Below are positions 1-11,927 of a DNA stretch of 64,000 nt, piece after piece; within the stretch, counting starts at the first letter, position 1, and the number at the start of each line of letters is the position of its first letter. The notes beneath the pieces are model-generated. The model made no database searches, was not told the origin of the DNA, and worked only from the letters and a program-made list of their open reading frames with translations. Location: positions 62,001 to 126,000 of the forward strand of contig OZ345360.1 of the NCBI GenBank assembly GCA_977006965.1, read 5' to 3'. Source of the DNA: Phymatolithon calcareum (Eukaryota > Rhodophyta > Florideophyceae > Hapalidiales). The position numbers and the translations under genes were made by a program.

Positions 1-16
1 TTGCGGATAGAGGGTG

Positions 17-65
17 GACTAAGGCTTCGCCTTAGTCTTCGTGAGGGGGGCTCCGCCCCCCTCAC
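17..65. repeat. Pair of perfect hairpins with 3-nt loops in each 5S spacer
   Basis: Two perfect inverted repeats stand side by side. The first, 17-37, has 9-bp arms GACTAAGGC around TTC. The second, 41-65, has 11-bp arms GTGAGGGGGGC around TCC. Only 3 bp separate them and a C-run follows. The pair recurs at +1382n in all units and the assembly gap at 22133 begins inside the first arm. Such stems could be replication or recombination barriers, or mobile palindromic elements; the role is unknown. Confidence 0.9.
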
Positions 66-287
66 ACTCCCCCCGGGAAAATGGACTGTAGGTGTGGTGT
101 GGTGTTGTAGGGTTGTGCAAGCGGATAGAGCAGGTGGTGGAAGGTGGTGGACATGGTGTAAGTGGGAAGAAGGAATACGTGTGCAATGGGTTTCGAAGCG
201 GGCCGTGAAGATGGAGATTGTATGAACAGTTTAGAGTGTATTTATATGTAGTGAAGTTTGGAGAATGTTGTGACGGGGTGAAATTGC

Positions 288-450
288 CACGTGTGCATAC
301 GAGAGACTTGTCCAAGAATAGAAACTGGACGAATGACACGTGTGTGACTGTCAAGACGTGATACGTGTAAAATGCCTACGTTGGATGTGATGGGCGACGG
401 TTTACCACGTGTGGAGGACGATTTCGGGTTCGCGGACGACTTGACACGTG
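288..450. promoter_or_regulatory. Cluster of four CACGTG palindromes in each 5S spacer
   Basis: CACGTG occurs at 288-293, 337-342, 406-411 and 445-450, and the cluster repeats in every unit. A given 6-mer is expected about once per 4 kb. CACGTG is the core of G-box/E-box sites bound by bZIP and bHLH proteins. The cluster is about 300 bp beyond the 5S terminator. Any regulatory role is inference. Confidence 0.45.
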
Positions 451-740
451 GCGGAAATCATTTAGAGTTGCCGGACGGGTTGATCTACGTATATACTTGT
501 TGCGGGTGGCTCGACTGGCCTCCATTGTAGATTTTAATTGCATCTATACAATCGGAATATGTCGTACTAAAGGTTTCGGGAATAGGAGGAGTTCTGACCA
601 AAAAGGACAAGAACAATATACTCCACGATTCTGTACCATGTTTCACGGTCGGACGAAAAAGGTGTACTGTTGAAGGCGTGTGCAAGTGGATGGGCCAGTT
701 GGCGCATCGGCGGCGTGTATTGCTCGAGTTTTGGTTGTGG

Positions 741-751
741 AAAAATAAAAA
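741..751 (-). terminator. RNA polymerase III oligo-T terminator of 5S rRNA (every unit)
   Basis: Directly after the 5S 3' end the minus strand reads TTTTTATTTTT, a double Pol III stop. It recurs in every unit at +1382n. Confidence 0.85.
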
Positions 752-871
752 ACGAAGGACACTGGGGATTCCCGAGTGATCCCTCACCTCAGTACTAATC
801 CAGCCTGTCGAACCTTATCTTGCAAGTTCGGAATGGGTTTGCGAGCATGTTTCTGAAGTATGGTCCTTCGT
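752..871 (-). rRNA. 5S ribosomal RNA, unit 1 (reference copy)
   Basis: 5S rRNA, a component of the large ribosomal subunit. Read on the minus strand, the 120-nt product starts ACGAAGGAC and ends GUCCUUCGU, a perfect 9-bp helix I. Further hallmarks are CAUAC after helix I, helix III with loop C CCCAUUCCGAAC closed by GCAA/UUGC, the loop E pair AGUA...GAA flanked by CUGG/CCAG and GGAUU/AAUCC, and helix IV GUGA/UCAC. A Pol III T-run begins at the base after the 3' end, and a TATA-like element lies at about -28. Loop C and the helix IV region resemble red algal 5S rRNA as I remember it. Identity as 5S is very likely; the lineage is inference. Confidence 0.95.
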
Positions 872-894
872 GGTGATGATGGTGTGACGGACGG

Positions 895-902
895 TATATA
901 TT
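895..902 (-). promoter_or_regulatory. TATA-like element upstream of 5S rRNA (every unit, +1382n)
   Basis: On the minus strand this reads AATATATA at -31 to -24 from the 5S start at 871, and the base at -1 is C. Plant 5S genes have a TATA-type box near -28 and C at -1, so this probably supports Pol III initiation together with the internal control region. It recurs in all 16 units at +1382n. Confidence 0.7.
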
Positions 903-930
903 GGACGATTGGGGATTGGAAGAGGTCCAC

Positions 931-1001
931 TTGCCTGATGGCAATTCCCCATTCCCTGCTCCAATTACGAAAAGGCGGAATTTGGATAGACGCAAATTCC
1001 G
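931..1001. other. Two further perfect stems upstream of each 5S gene
   Basis: TTGCC (931-935) and GGCAA (940-944) enclose TGAT. CGGAATTTG (976-984) and CAAATTCCG (993-1001) enclose 8 nt. These sit 60-130 bp upstream of the 5S start and could belong to a small structured RNA or be chance. I could not match them to U1, U2, U4, U5, U6, 7SL or tRNA. Confidence 0.4.
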
Positions 1002-2133
1002 AAATCTGATGCGAGAATCGAACTCTCCTGACAATTTTACGTCGGACAGCGGCGCGATCAGCAGCGCGAACTATGTCGAAGTCTCAATTGTGCTGCTCGG
1101 TACAGGTGTAATGCATGGCGCTAATCGTGTCATTTCTGTGTCTGAATGAGAGAATCATGATACGTTATGCTTATTGAATATTATGTGGAGAGTGTGAGGA
1201 AGGCGGTAAAGTTGCAGTATGTTGAAATGAAGGGCGAGAACGGGTGGAGCAGTTTCGGGTGAAATTGGAGAGGGATTCGGGAAAAATAAAAAGTTGCTGT
1301 GAGAGTGGGCGGAGTAGTTGGAGAGGGGTGGGCGAGGGCGTAGAAGGAGTATGAGGGTAAGTTTTTAAAAATGAGGAAAATTTTGCGGATAGAGGGTGGA
1401 CTAAGGCTTCGCCTTAGTCTTCGTGAGGGGGGCTCCGCCCCCCTCACACTCCCCCCGGGAAAATGGACTGTAGGTGTGGTGTGGTGTTGTAGGGTTGTGC
1501 AAGCGGATAGAGCAGGTGGTGGAAGGTGGTGGACATGGTGTAAGTGGGAAGAAGGAATACGTGTGCAATGGGTTTCGAAGCGGGCCGTGAAGATGGAGAT
1601 TGTATGAACAGTTTAGAGTGTATTTATATGTAGTGAAGTTTGGAGAATGTTGTGACGGAGTGAAATTGCCACGTGTGCATACGAGAGACTTGTCCAAGAA
1701 TAGAAACTGGACGAATGACACGTGTGTGACTGTCAAGACGTGATACGTGTAAAATGCCTACGTTGGATGTGATGGGCGACGGTTTACCACGTGTGGAGGA
1801 CGATTTCGGGTTCGCGGACGACTTGACACGTGGCGGAAATCATTTAGAGTTGCCGGACGGGTTGATCTACGTATATACTTGTTGCGGGTGGCTCGACTGG
1901 CCTCCATTGTAGATTTTAATTGCATCTATACAATCGGAATATGTCGTACTAAAGGTTTCGGGAATAGGAGGAGTTCTGACCAAAAAGGACAAGAACAATA
2001 TACTCCACGATTCTGTACCATGTTTCACGGTCGGACGAAAAAGGTGTACTGTTGAAGGCGTGTGCAAGTGGATGGGCCAGTTGGCGCATCGGCGGCGTGT
2101 ATTGCTCGAGTTTTGGTTGTGGAAAAATAAAAA

Positions 2134-2253
2134 ACGAAGGACACTGGGGATTCCCGAGTGATCCCTCACCTCAGTACTAATCCAGCCTGTCGAACCTTAT
2201 CTTGCAAGTTCGGAATGGGTTTGCGAGCATGTTTCTGAAGTATGGTCCTTCGT
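2134..2253 (-). rRNA. 5S ribosomal RNA, unit 2
   Basis: Same sequence as the unit 1 copy, offset by 1,382 bp, with the same T-run and TATA-like element. Confidence 0.95.
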
Positions 2254-3515
2254 GGTGATGATGGTGTGACGGACGGTATATATTGGACGATTGGGGATTG
2301 GAAGAGGTCCACTTGCCTGATGGCAATTCCCCATTCCCTGCTCCAATTACGAAAAGGCGGAATTTGGATAGACGCAAATTCCGAAATCTGATGCGAGAAT
2401 CGAACTCTCCTGACAATTTTACGTCGGACAGCGGCGCGATCAGCAGCGCGAACTATGTCGAAGTCTCAATTGTGCTGCTCGGTACAGGTGTAATGCATGG
2501 CGCTAATCGTGTCATTTCTGTGTCTGAATGAGAGAATCATGATACGTTATGCTTATTGAATATTATGTGGAGAGTGTGAGGAAGGCGGTAAAGTTGCAGT
2601 ATGTTGAAATGAAGGGCGAGAACGGGTGGAGCAGTTTCGGGTGAAATTGGAGAGGGATTCGGGAAAAATAAAAAGTTGCTGTGAGAGTGGGCGGAGTAGT
2701 TGGAGAGGGGTGGGCGAGGGCGTAGAAGGAGTATGAGGGTAAGTTTTTAAAAATGAGGAAAATTTTGCGGATAGAGGGTGGACTAAGGCTTCGCCTTAGT
2801 CTTCGTGAGGGGGGCTCCGCCCCCCTCACACTCCCCCCGGGAAAATGGACTGTAGGTGTGGTGTGGTGTTGTAGGGTTGTGCAAGCGGATAGAGCAGGTG
2901 GTGGAAGGTGGTGGACATGGTGTAAGTGGGAAGAAGGAATACGTGTGCAATGGGTTTCGAAGCGGGCCGTGAAGATGGAGATTGTATGAACAGTTTAGAG
3001 TGTATTTATATGTAGTGAAGTTTGGAGAATGTTGTGACGGAGTGAAATTGCCACGTGTGCATACGAGAGACTTGTCCAAGAATAGAAACTGGACGAATGA
3101 CACGTGTGTGACTGTCAAGACGTGATACGTGTAAAATGCCTACGTTGGATGTGATGGGCGACGGTTTACCACGTGTGGAGGACGATTTCGGGTTCGCGGA
3201 CGACTTGACACGTGGCGGAAATCATTTAGAGTTGCCGGACGGGTTGATCTACGTATATACTTGTTGCGGGTGGCTCGACTGGCCTCCATTGTAGATTTTA
3301 ATTGCATCTATACAATCGGAATATGTCGTACTAAAGGTTTCGGGAATAGGAGGAGTTCTGACCAAAAAGGACAAGAACAATATACTCCACGATTCTGTAC
3401 CATGTTTCACGGTCGGACGAAAAAGGTGTACTGTTGAAGGCGTGTGCAAGTGGATGGGCCAGTTGGCGCATCGGCGGCGTGTATTGCTCGAGTTTTGGTT
3501 GTGGAAAAATAAAAA

Positions 3516-3635
3516 ACGAAGGACACTGGGGATTCCCGAGTGATCCCTCACCTCAGTACTAATCCAGCCTGTCGAACCTTATCTTGCAAGTTCGGAATGG
3601 GTTTGCGAGCATGTTTCTGAAGTATGGTCCTTCGT
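3516..3635 (-). rRNA. 5S ribosomal RNA, unit 3
   Basis: Same sequence as the unit 1 copy. Confidence 0.95.
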
Positions 3636-4897
3636 GGTGATGATGGTGTGACGGACGGTATATATTGGACGATTGGGGATTGGAAGAGGTCCACTTGCCT
3701 GATGGCAATTCCCCATTCCCTGCTCCAATTACGAAAAGGCGGAATTTGGATAGACGCAAATTCCGAAATCTGATGCGAGAATCGAACTCTCCTGACAATT
3801 TTACGTCGGACAGCGGCGCGATCAGCAGCGCGAACTATGTCGAAGTCTCAATTGTGCTGCTCGGTACAGGTGTAATGCATGGCGCTAATCGTGTCATTTC
3901 TGTGTCTGAATGAGAGAATCATGATACGTTATGCTTATTGAATATTATGTGGAGAGTGTGAGGAAGGCGGTAAAGTTGCAGTATGTTGAAATGAAGGGCG
4001 AGAACGGGTGGAGCAGTTTCGGGTGAAATTGGAGAGGGATTCGGGAAAAATAAAAAGTTGCTGTGAGAGTGGGCGGAGTAGTTGGAGAGGGGTGGGCGAG
4101 GGCGTAGAAGGAGTATGAGGGTAAGTTTTTAAAAATGAGGAAAATTTTGCGGATAGAGGGTGGACTAAGGCTTCGCCTTAGTCTTCGTGAGGGGGGCTCC
4201 GCCCCCCTCACACTCCCCCCGGGAAAATGGACTGTAGGTGTGGTGTGGTGTTGTAGGGTTGTGCAAGCGGATAGAGCAGGTGGTGGAAGGTGGTGGACAT
4301 GGTGTAAGTGGGAAGAAGGAATACGTGTGCAATGGGTTTCGAAGCGGGCCGTGAAGATGGAGATTGTATGAACAGTTTAGAGTGTATTTATATGTAGTGA
4401 AGTTTGGAGAATGTTGTGACGGGGTGAAATTGCCACGTGTGCATACGAGAGACTTGTCCAAGAATAGAAACTGGACGAATGACACGTGTGTGACTGTCAA
4501 GACGTGATACGTGTAAAATGCCTACGTTGGATGTGATGGGCGACGGTTTACCACGTGTGGAGGACGATTTCGGGTTCGCGGACGACTTGACACGTGGCGG
4601 AAATCATTTAGAGTTGCCGGACGGGTTGATCTACGTATATACTTGTTGCGGGTGGCTCGACTGGCCTCCATTGTAGATTTTAATTGCATCTATACAATCG
4701 GAATATGTCGTACTAAAGGTTTCGGGAATAGGAGGAGTTCTGACCAAAAAGGACAAGAACAATATACTCCACGATTCTGTACCATGTTTCACGGTCGGAC
4801 GAAAAAGGTGTACTGTTGAAGGCGTGTGCAAGTGGATGGGCCAGTTGGCGCATCGGCGGCGTGTATTGCTCGAGTTTTGGTTGTGGAAAAATAAAAA

Positions 4898-5017
4898 ACG
4901 AAGGACACTGGGGATTCCCGAGTGATCCCTCACCTCAGTACTAATCCAGCCTGTCGAACCTTATCTTGCAAGTTCGGAATGGGTTTGCGAGCATGTTTCT
5001 GAAGTATGGTCCTTCGT
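4898..5017 (-). rRNA. 5S ribosomal RNA, unit 4
   Basis: Same sequence as the unit 1 copy. Confidence 0.95.
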
Positions 5018-6279
5018 GGTGATGATGGTGTGACGGACGGTATATATTGGACGATTGGGGATTGGAAGAGGTCCACTTGCCTGATGGCAATTCCCCATTC
5101 CCTGCTCCAATTACGAAAAGGCGGAATTTGGATAGACGCAAATTCCGAAATCTGATGCGAGAATCGAACTCTCCTGACAATTTTACGTCGGACAGCGGCG
5201 CGATCAGCAGCGCGAACTATGTCGAAGTCTCAATTGTGCTGCTCGGTACAGGTGTAATGCATGGCGCTAATCGTGTCATTTCTGTGTCTGAATGAGAGAA
5301 TCATGATACGTTATGCTTATTGAATATTATGTGGAGAGTGTGAGGAAGGCGGTAAAGTTGCAGTATGTTGAAATGAAGGGCGAGAACGGGTGGAGCAGTT
5401 TCGGGTGAAATTGGAGAGGGATTCGGGAAAAATAAAAAGTTGCTGTGAGAGTGGGCGGAGTAGTTGGAGAGGGGTGGGCGAGGGCGTAGAAGGAGTATGA
5501 GGGTAAGTTTTTAAAAATGAGGAAAATTTTGCGGATAGAGGGTGGACTAAGGCTTCGCCTTAGTCTTCGTGAGGGGGGCTCCGCCCCCCTCACACTCCCC
5601 CCGGGAAAATGGACTGTAGGTGTGGTGTGGTGTTGTAGGGTTGTGCAAGCGGATAGAGCAGGTGGTGGAAGGTGGTGGACATGGTGTAAGTGGGAAGAAG
5701 GAATACGTGTGCAATGGGTTTCGAAGCGGGCCGTGAAGATGGAGATTGTATGAACAGTTTAGAGTGTATTTATATGTAGTGAAGTTTGGAGAATGTTGTG
5801 ACGGGGTGAAATTGCCACGTGTGCATACGAGAGACTTGTCCAAGAATAGAAACTGGACGAATGACACGTGTGTGACTGTCAAGACGTGATACGTGTAAAA
5901 TGCCTACGTTGGATGTGATGGGCGACGGTTTACCACGTGTGGAGGACGATTTCGGGTTCGCGGACGACTTGACACGTGGCGGAAATCATTTAGAGTTGCC
6001 GGACGGGTTGATCTACGTATATACTTGTTGCGGGTGGCTCGACTGGCCTCCATTGTAGATTTTAATTGCATCTATACAATCGGAATATGTCGTACTAAAG
6101 GTTTCGGGAATAGGAGGAGTTCTGACCAAAAAGGACAAGAACAATATACTCCACGATTCTGTACCATGTTTCACGGTCGGACGAAAAAGGTGTACTGTTG
6201 AAGGCGTGTGCAAGTGGATGGGCCAGTTGGCGCATCGGCGGCGTGTATTGCTCGAGTTTTGGTTGTGGAAAAATAAAAA

Positions 6280-6399
6280 ACGAAGGACACTGGGGATTCC
6301 CGAGTGATCCCTCACCTCAGTACTAATCCAGCCTGTCGAACCTTATCTTGCAAGTTCGGAATGGGTTTGCGAGCATGTTTCTGAAGTATGGTCCTTCGT
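6280..6399 (-). rRNA. 5S ribosomal RNA, unit 5
   Basis: Same sequence as the unit 1 copy. Confidence 0.95.
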
Positions 6400-7661
6400 G
6401 GTGATGATGGTGTGACGGACGGTATATATTGGACGATTGGGGATTGGAAGAGGTCCACTTGCCTGATGGCAATTCCCCATTCCCTGCTCCAATTACGAAA
6501 AGGCGGAATTTGGATAGACGCAAATTCCGAAATCTGATGCGAGAATCGAACTCTCCTGACAATTTTACGTCGGACAGCGGCGCGATCAGCAGCGCGAACT
6601 ATGTCGAAGTCTCAATTGTGCTGCTCGGTACAGGTGTAATGCATGGCGCTAATCGTGTCATTTCTGTGTCTGAATGAGAGAATCATGATACGTTATGCTT
6701 ATTGAATATTATGTGGAGAGTGTGAGGAAGGCGGTAAAGTTGCAGTATGTTGAAATGAAGGGCGAGAACGGGTGGAGCAGTTTCGGGTGAAATTGGAGAG
6801 GGATTCGGGAAAAATAAAAAGTTGCTGTGAGAGTGGGCGGAGTAGTTGGAGAGGGGTGGGCGAGGGCGTAGAAGGAGTATGAGGGTAAGTTTTTAAAAAT
6901 GAGGAAAATTTTGCGGATAGAGGGTGGACTAAGGCTTCGCCTTAGTCTTCGTGAGGGGGGCTCCGCCCCCCTCACACTCCCCCCGGGAAAATGGACTGTA
7001 GGTGTGGTGTGGTGTTGTAGGGTTGTGCAAGCGGATAGAGCAGGTGGTGGAAGGTGGTGGACATGGTGTAAGTGGGAAGAAGGAATACGTGTGCAATGGG
7101 TTTCGAAGCGGGCCGTGAAGATGGAGATTGTATGAACAGTTTAGAGTGTATTTATATGTAGTGAAGTTTGGAGAATGTTGTGACGGAGTGAAATTGCCAC
7201 GTGTGCATACGAGAGACTTGTCCAAGAATAGAAACTGGACGAATGACACGTGTGTGACTGTCAAGACGTGATACGTGTAAAATGCCTACGTTGGATGTGA
7301 TGGGCGACGGTTTACCACGTGTGGAGGACGATTTCGGGTTCGCGGACGACTTGACACGTGGCGGAAATCATTTAGAGTTGCCGGACGGGTTGATCTACGT
7401 ATATACTTGTTGCGGGTGGCTCGACTGGCCTCCATTGTAGATTTTAATTGCATCTATACAATCGGAATATGTCGTACTAAAGGTTTCGGGAATAGGAGGA
7501 GTTCTGACCAAAAAGGACAAGAACAATATACTCCACGATTCTGTACCATGTTTCACGGTCGGACGAAAAAGGTGTACTGTTGAAGGCGTGTGCAAGTGGA
7601 TGGGCCAGTTGGCGCATCGGCGGCGTGTATTGCTCGAGTTTTGGTTGTGGAAAAATAAAAA

Positions 7662-7781
7662 ACGAAGGACACTGGGGATTCCCGAGTGATCCCTCACCTC
7701 AGTACTAATCCAGCCTGTCGAACCTTATCTTGCAAGTTCGGAATGGGTTTGCGAGCATGTTTCTGAAGTATGGTCCTTCGT
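7662..7781 (-). rRNA. 5S ribosomal RNA, unit 6
   Basis: Same sequence as the unit 1 copy. Confidence 0.95.
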
Positions 7782-9043
7782 GGTGATGATGGTGTGACGG
7801 ACGGTATATATTGGACGATTGGGGATTGGAAGAGGTCCACTTGCCTGATGGCAATTCCCCATTCCCTGCTCCAATTACGAAAAGGCGGAATTTGGATAGA
7901 CGCAAATTCCGAAATCTGATGCGAGAATCGAACTCTCCTGACAATTTTACGTCGGACAGCGGCGCGATCAGCAGCGCGAACTATGTCGAAGTCTCAATTG
8001 TGCTGCTCGGTACAGGTGTAATGCATGGCGCTAATCGTGTCATTTCTGTGTCTGAATGAGAGAATCATGATACGTTATGCTTATTGAATATTATGTGGAG
8101 AGTGTGAGGAAGGCGGTAAAGTTGCAGTATGTTGAAATGAAGGGCGAGAACGGGTGGAGCAGTTTCGGGTGAAATTGGAGAGGGATTCGGGAAAAATAAA
8201 AAGTTGCTGTGAGAGTGGGCGGAGTAGTTGGAGAGGGGTGGGCGAGGGCGTAGAAGGAGTATGAGGGTAAGTTTTTAAAAATGAGGAAAATTTTGCGGAT
8301 AGAGGGTGGACTAAGGCTTCGCCTTAGTCTTCGTGAGGGGGGCTCCGCCCCCCTCACACTCCCCCCGGGAAAATGGACTGTAGGTGTGGTGTGGTGTTGT
8401 AGGGTTGTGCAAGCGGATAGAGCAGGTGGTGGAAGGTGGTGGACATGGTGTAAGTGGGAAGAAGGAATACGTGTGCAATGGGTTTCGAAGCGGGCCGTGA
8501 AGATGGAGATTGTATGAACAGTTTAGAGTGTATTTATATGTAGTGAAGTTTGGAGAATGTTGTGACGGGGTGAAATTGCCACGTGTGCATACGAGAGACT
8601 TGTCCAAGAATAGAAACTGGACGAATGACACGTGTGTGACTGTCAAGACGTGATACGTGTAAAATGCCTACGTTGGATGTGATGGGCGACGGTTTACCAC
8701 GTGTGGAGGACGATTTCGGGTTCGCGGACGACTTGACACGTGGCGGAAATCATTTAGAGTTGCCGGACGGGTTGATCTACGTATATACTTGTTGCGGGTG
8801 GCTCGACTGGCCTCCATTGTAGATTTTAATTGCATCTATACAATCGGAATATGTCGTACTAAAGGTTTCGGGAATAGGAGGAGTTCTGACCAAAAAGGAC
8901 AAGAACAATATACTCCACGATTCTGTACCATGTTTCACGGTCGGACGAAAAAGGTGTACTGTTGAAGGCGTGTGCAAGTGGATGGGCCAGTTGGCGCATC
9001 GGCGGCGTGTATTGCTCGAGTTTTGGTTGTGGAAAAATAAAAA

Positions 9044-9163
9044 ACGAAGGACACTGGGGATTCCCGAGTGATCCCTCACCTCAGTACTAATCCAGCCTGT
9101 CGAACCTTATCTTGCAAGTTCGGAATGGGTTTGCGAGCATGTTTCTGAAGTATGGTCCTTCGT
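9044..9163 (-). rRNA. 5S ribosomal RNA, unit 7
   Basis: Same sequence as the unit 1 copy. Confidence 0.95.
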
Positions 9164-10425
9164 GGTGATGATGGTGTGACGGACGGTATATATTGGACGA
9201 TTGGGGATTGGAAGAGGTCCACTTGCCTGATGGCAATTCCCCATTCCCTGCTCCAATTACGAAAAGGCGGAATTTGGATAGACGCAAATTCCGAAATCTG
9301 ATGCGAGAATCGAACTCTCCTGACAATTTTACGTCGGACAGCGGCGCGATCAGCAGCGCGAACTATGTCGAAGTCTCAATTGTGCTGCTCGGTACAGGTG
9401 TAATGCATGGCGCTAATCGTGTCATTTCTGTGTCTGAATGAGAGAATCATGATACGTTATGCTTATTGAATATTATGTGGAGAGTGTGAGGAAGGCGGTA
9501 AAGTTGCAGTATGTTGAAATGAAGGGCGAGAACGGGTGGAGCAGTTTCGGGTGAAATTGGAGAGGGATTCGGGAAAAATAAAAAGTTGCTGTGAGAGTGG
9601 GCGGAGTAGTTGGAGAGGGGTGGGCGAGGGCGTAGAAGGAGTATGAGGGTAAGTTTTTAAAAATGAGGAAAATTTTGCGGATAGAGGGTGGACTAAGGCT
9701 TCGCCTTAGTCTTCGTGAGGGGGGCTCCGCCCCCCTCACACTCCCCCCGGGAAAATGGACTGTAGGTGTGGTGTGGTGTTGTAGGGTTGTGCAAGCGGAT
9801 AGAGCAGGTGGTGGAAGGTGGTGGACATGGTGTAAGTGGGAAGAAGGAATACGTGTGCAATGGGTTTCGAAGCGGGCCGTGAAGATGGAGATTGTATGAA
9901 CAGTTTAGAGTGTATTTATATGTAGTGAAGTTTGGAGAATGTTGTGACGGGGTGAAATTGCCACGTGTGCATACGAGAGACTTGTCCAAGAATAGAAACT
10001 GGACGAATGACACGTGTGTGACTGTCAAGACGTGATACGTGTAAAATGCCTACGTTGGATGTGATGGGCGACGGTTTACCACGTGTGGAGGACGATTTCG
10101 GGTTCGCGGACGACTTGACACGTGGCGGAAATCATTTAGAGTTGCCGGACGGGTTGATCTACGTATATACTTGTTGCGGGTGGCTCGACTGGCCTCCATT
10201 GTAGATTTTAATTGCATCTATACAATCGGAATATGTCGTACTAAAGGTTTCGGGAATAGGAGGAGTTCTGACCAAAAAGGACAAGAACAATATACTCCAC
10301 GATTCTGTACCATGTTTCACGGTCGGACGAAAAAGGTGTACTGTTGAAGGCGTGTGCAAGTGGATGGGCCAGTTGGCGCATCGGCGGCGTGTATTGCTCG
10401 AGTTTTGGTTGTGGAAAAATAAAAA

Positions 10426-10545
10426 ACGAAGGACACTGGGGATTCCCGAGTGATCCCTCACCTCAGTACTAATCCAGCCTGTCGAACCTTATCTTGCAAG
10501 TTCGGAATGGGTTTGCGAGCATGTTTCTGAAGTATGGTCCTTCGT
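10426..10545 (-). rRNA. 5S ribosomal RNA, unit 8
   Basis: Same sequence as the unit 1 copy. Confidence 0.95.
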
Positions 10546-11807
10546 GGTGATGATGGTGTGACGGACGGTATATATTGGACGATTGGGGATTGGAAGAGGT
10601 CCACTTGCCTGATGGCAATTCCCCATTCCCTGCTCCAATTACGAAAAGGCGGAATTTGGATAGACGCAAATTCCGAAATCTGATGCGAGAATCGAACTCT
10701 CCTGACAATTTTACGTCGGACAGCGGCGCGATCAGCAGCGCGAACTATGTCGAAGTCTCAATTGTGCTGCTCGGTACAGGTGTAATGCATGGCGCTAATC
10801 GTGTCATTTCTGTGTCTGAATGAGAGAATCATGATACGTTATGCTTATTGAATATTATGTGGAGAGTGTGAGGAAGGCGGTAAAGTTGCAGTATGTTGAA
10901 ATGAAGGGCGAGAACGGGTGGAGCAGTTTCGGGTGAAATTGGAGAGGGATTCGGGAAAAATAAAAAGTTGCTGTGAGAGTGGGCGGAGTAGTTGGAGAGG
11001 GGTGGGCGAGGGCGTAGAAGGAGTATGAGGGTAAGTTTTTAAAAATGAGGAAAATTTTGCGGATAGAGGGTGGACTAAGGCTTCGCCTTAGTCTTCGTGA
11101 GGGGGGCTCCGCCCCCCTCACACTCCCCCCGGGAAAATGGACTGTAGGTGTGGTGTGGTGTTGTAGGGTTGTGCAAGCGGATAGAGCAGGTGGTGGAAGG
11201 TGGTGGACATGGTGTAAGTGGGAAGAAGGAATACGTGTGCAATGGGTTTCGAAGCGGGCCGTGAAGATGGAGATTGTATGAACAGTTTAGAGTGTATTTA
11301 TATGTAGTGAAGTTTGGAGAATGTTGTGACGGGGTGAAATTGCCACGTGTGCATACGAGAGACTTGTCCAAGAATAGAAACTGGACGAATGACACGTGTG
11401 TGACTGTCAAGACGTGATACGTGTAAAATGCCTACGTTGGATGTGATGGGCGACGGTTTACCACGTGTGGAGGACGATTTCGGGTTCGCGGACGACTTGA
11501 CACGTGGCGGAAATCATTTAGAGTTGCCGGACGGGTTGATCTACGTATATACTTGTTGCGGGTGGCTCGACTGGCCTCCATTGTAGATTTTAATTGCATC
11601 TATACAATCGGAATATGTCGTACTAAAGGTTTCGGGAATAGGAGGAGTTCTGACCAAAAAGGACAAGAACAATATACTCCACGATTCTGTACCATGTTTC
11701 ACGGTCGGACGAAAAAGGTGTACTGTTGAAAGCGTGTGCAAGTGGATGGGCCAGTTGGCGCATCGGCGGCGTGTATTGCTCGAGTTTTGGTTGTGGAAAA
11801 ATAAAAA

Positions 11808-11927
11808 ACGAAGGACACTGGGGATTCCCGAGTGATCCCTCACCTCAGTACTAATCCAGCCTGTCGAACCTTATCTTGCAAGTTCGGAATGGGTTTGCGA
11901 GCATGTTTCTGAAGTATGGTCCTTCGT
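11808..11927 (-). rRNA. 5S ribosomal RNA, unit 9
   Basis: Same sequence as the unit 1 copy. This unit's private base change at 11731 lies 77 bp downstream of the 5S 3' end, outside the gene. Confidence 0.95.

Noticed and set aside
960-1001. GCCTTTTTC on the minus strand resembling the U5 snRNA loop
   Set aside because: One mismatch to the invariant loop, no Sm site and 3' stem downstream, and the flanking stem is weak.
1010-1030. B-box-like AGTTCGATTCT on the minus strand upstream of each 5S gene, suggesting a tRNA
   Set aside because: No matching acceptor stem, D arm or anticodon stem can be folded around it.
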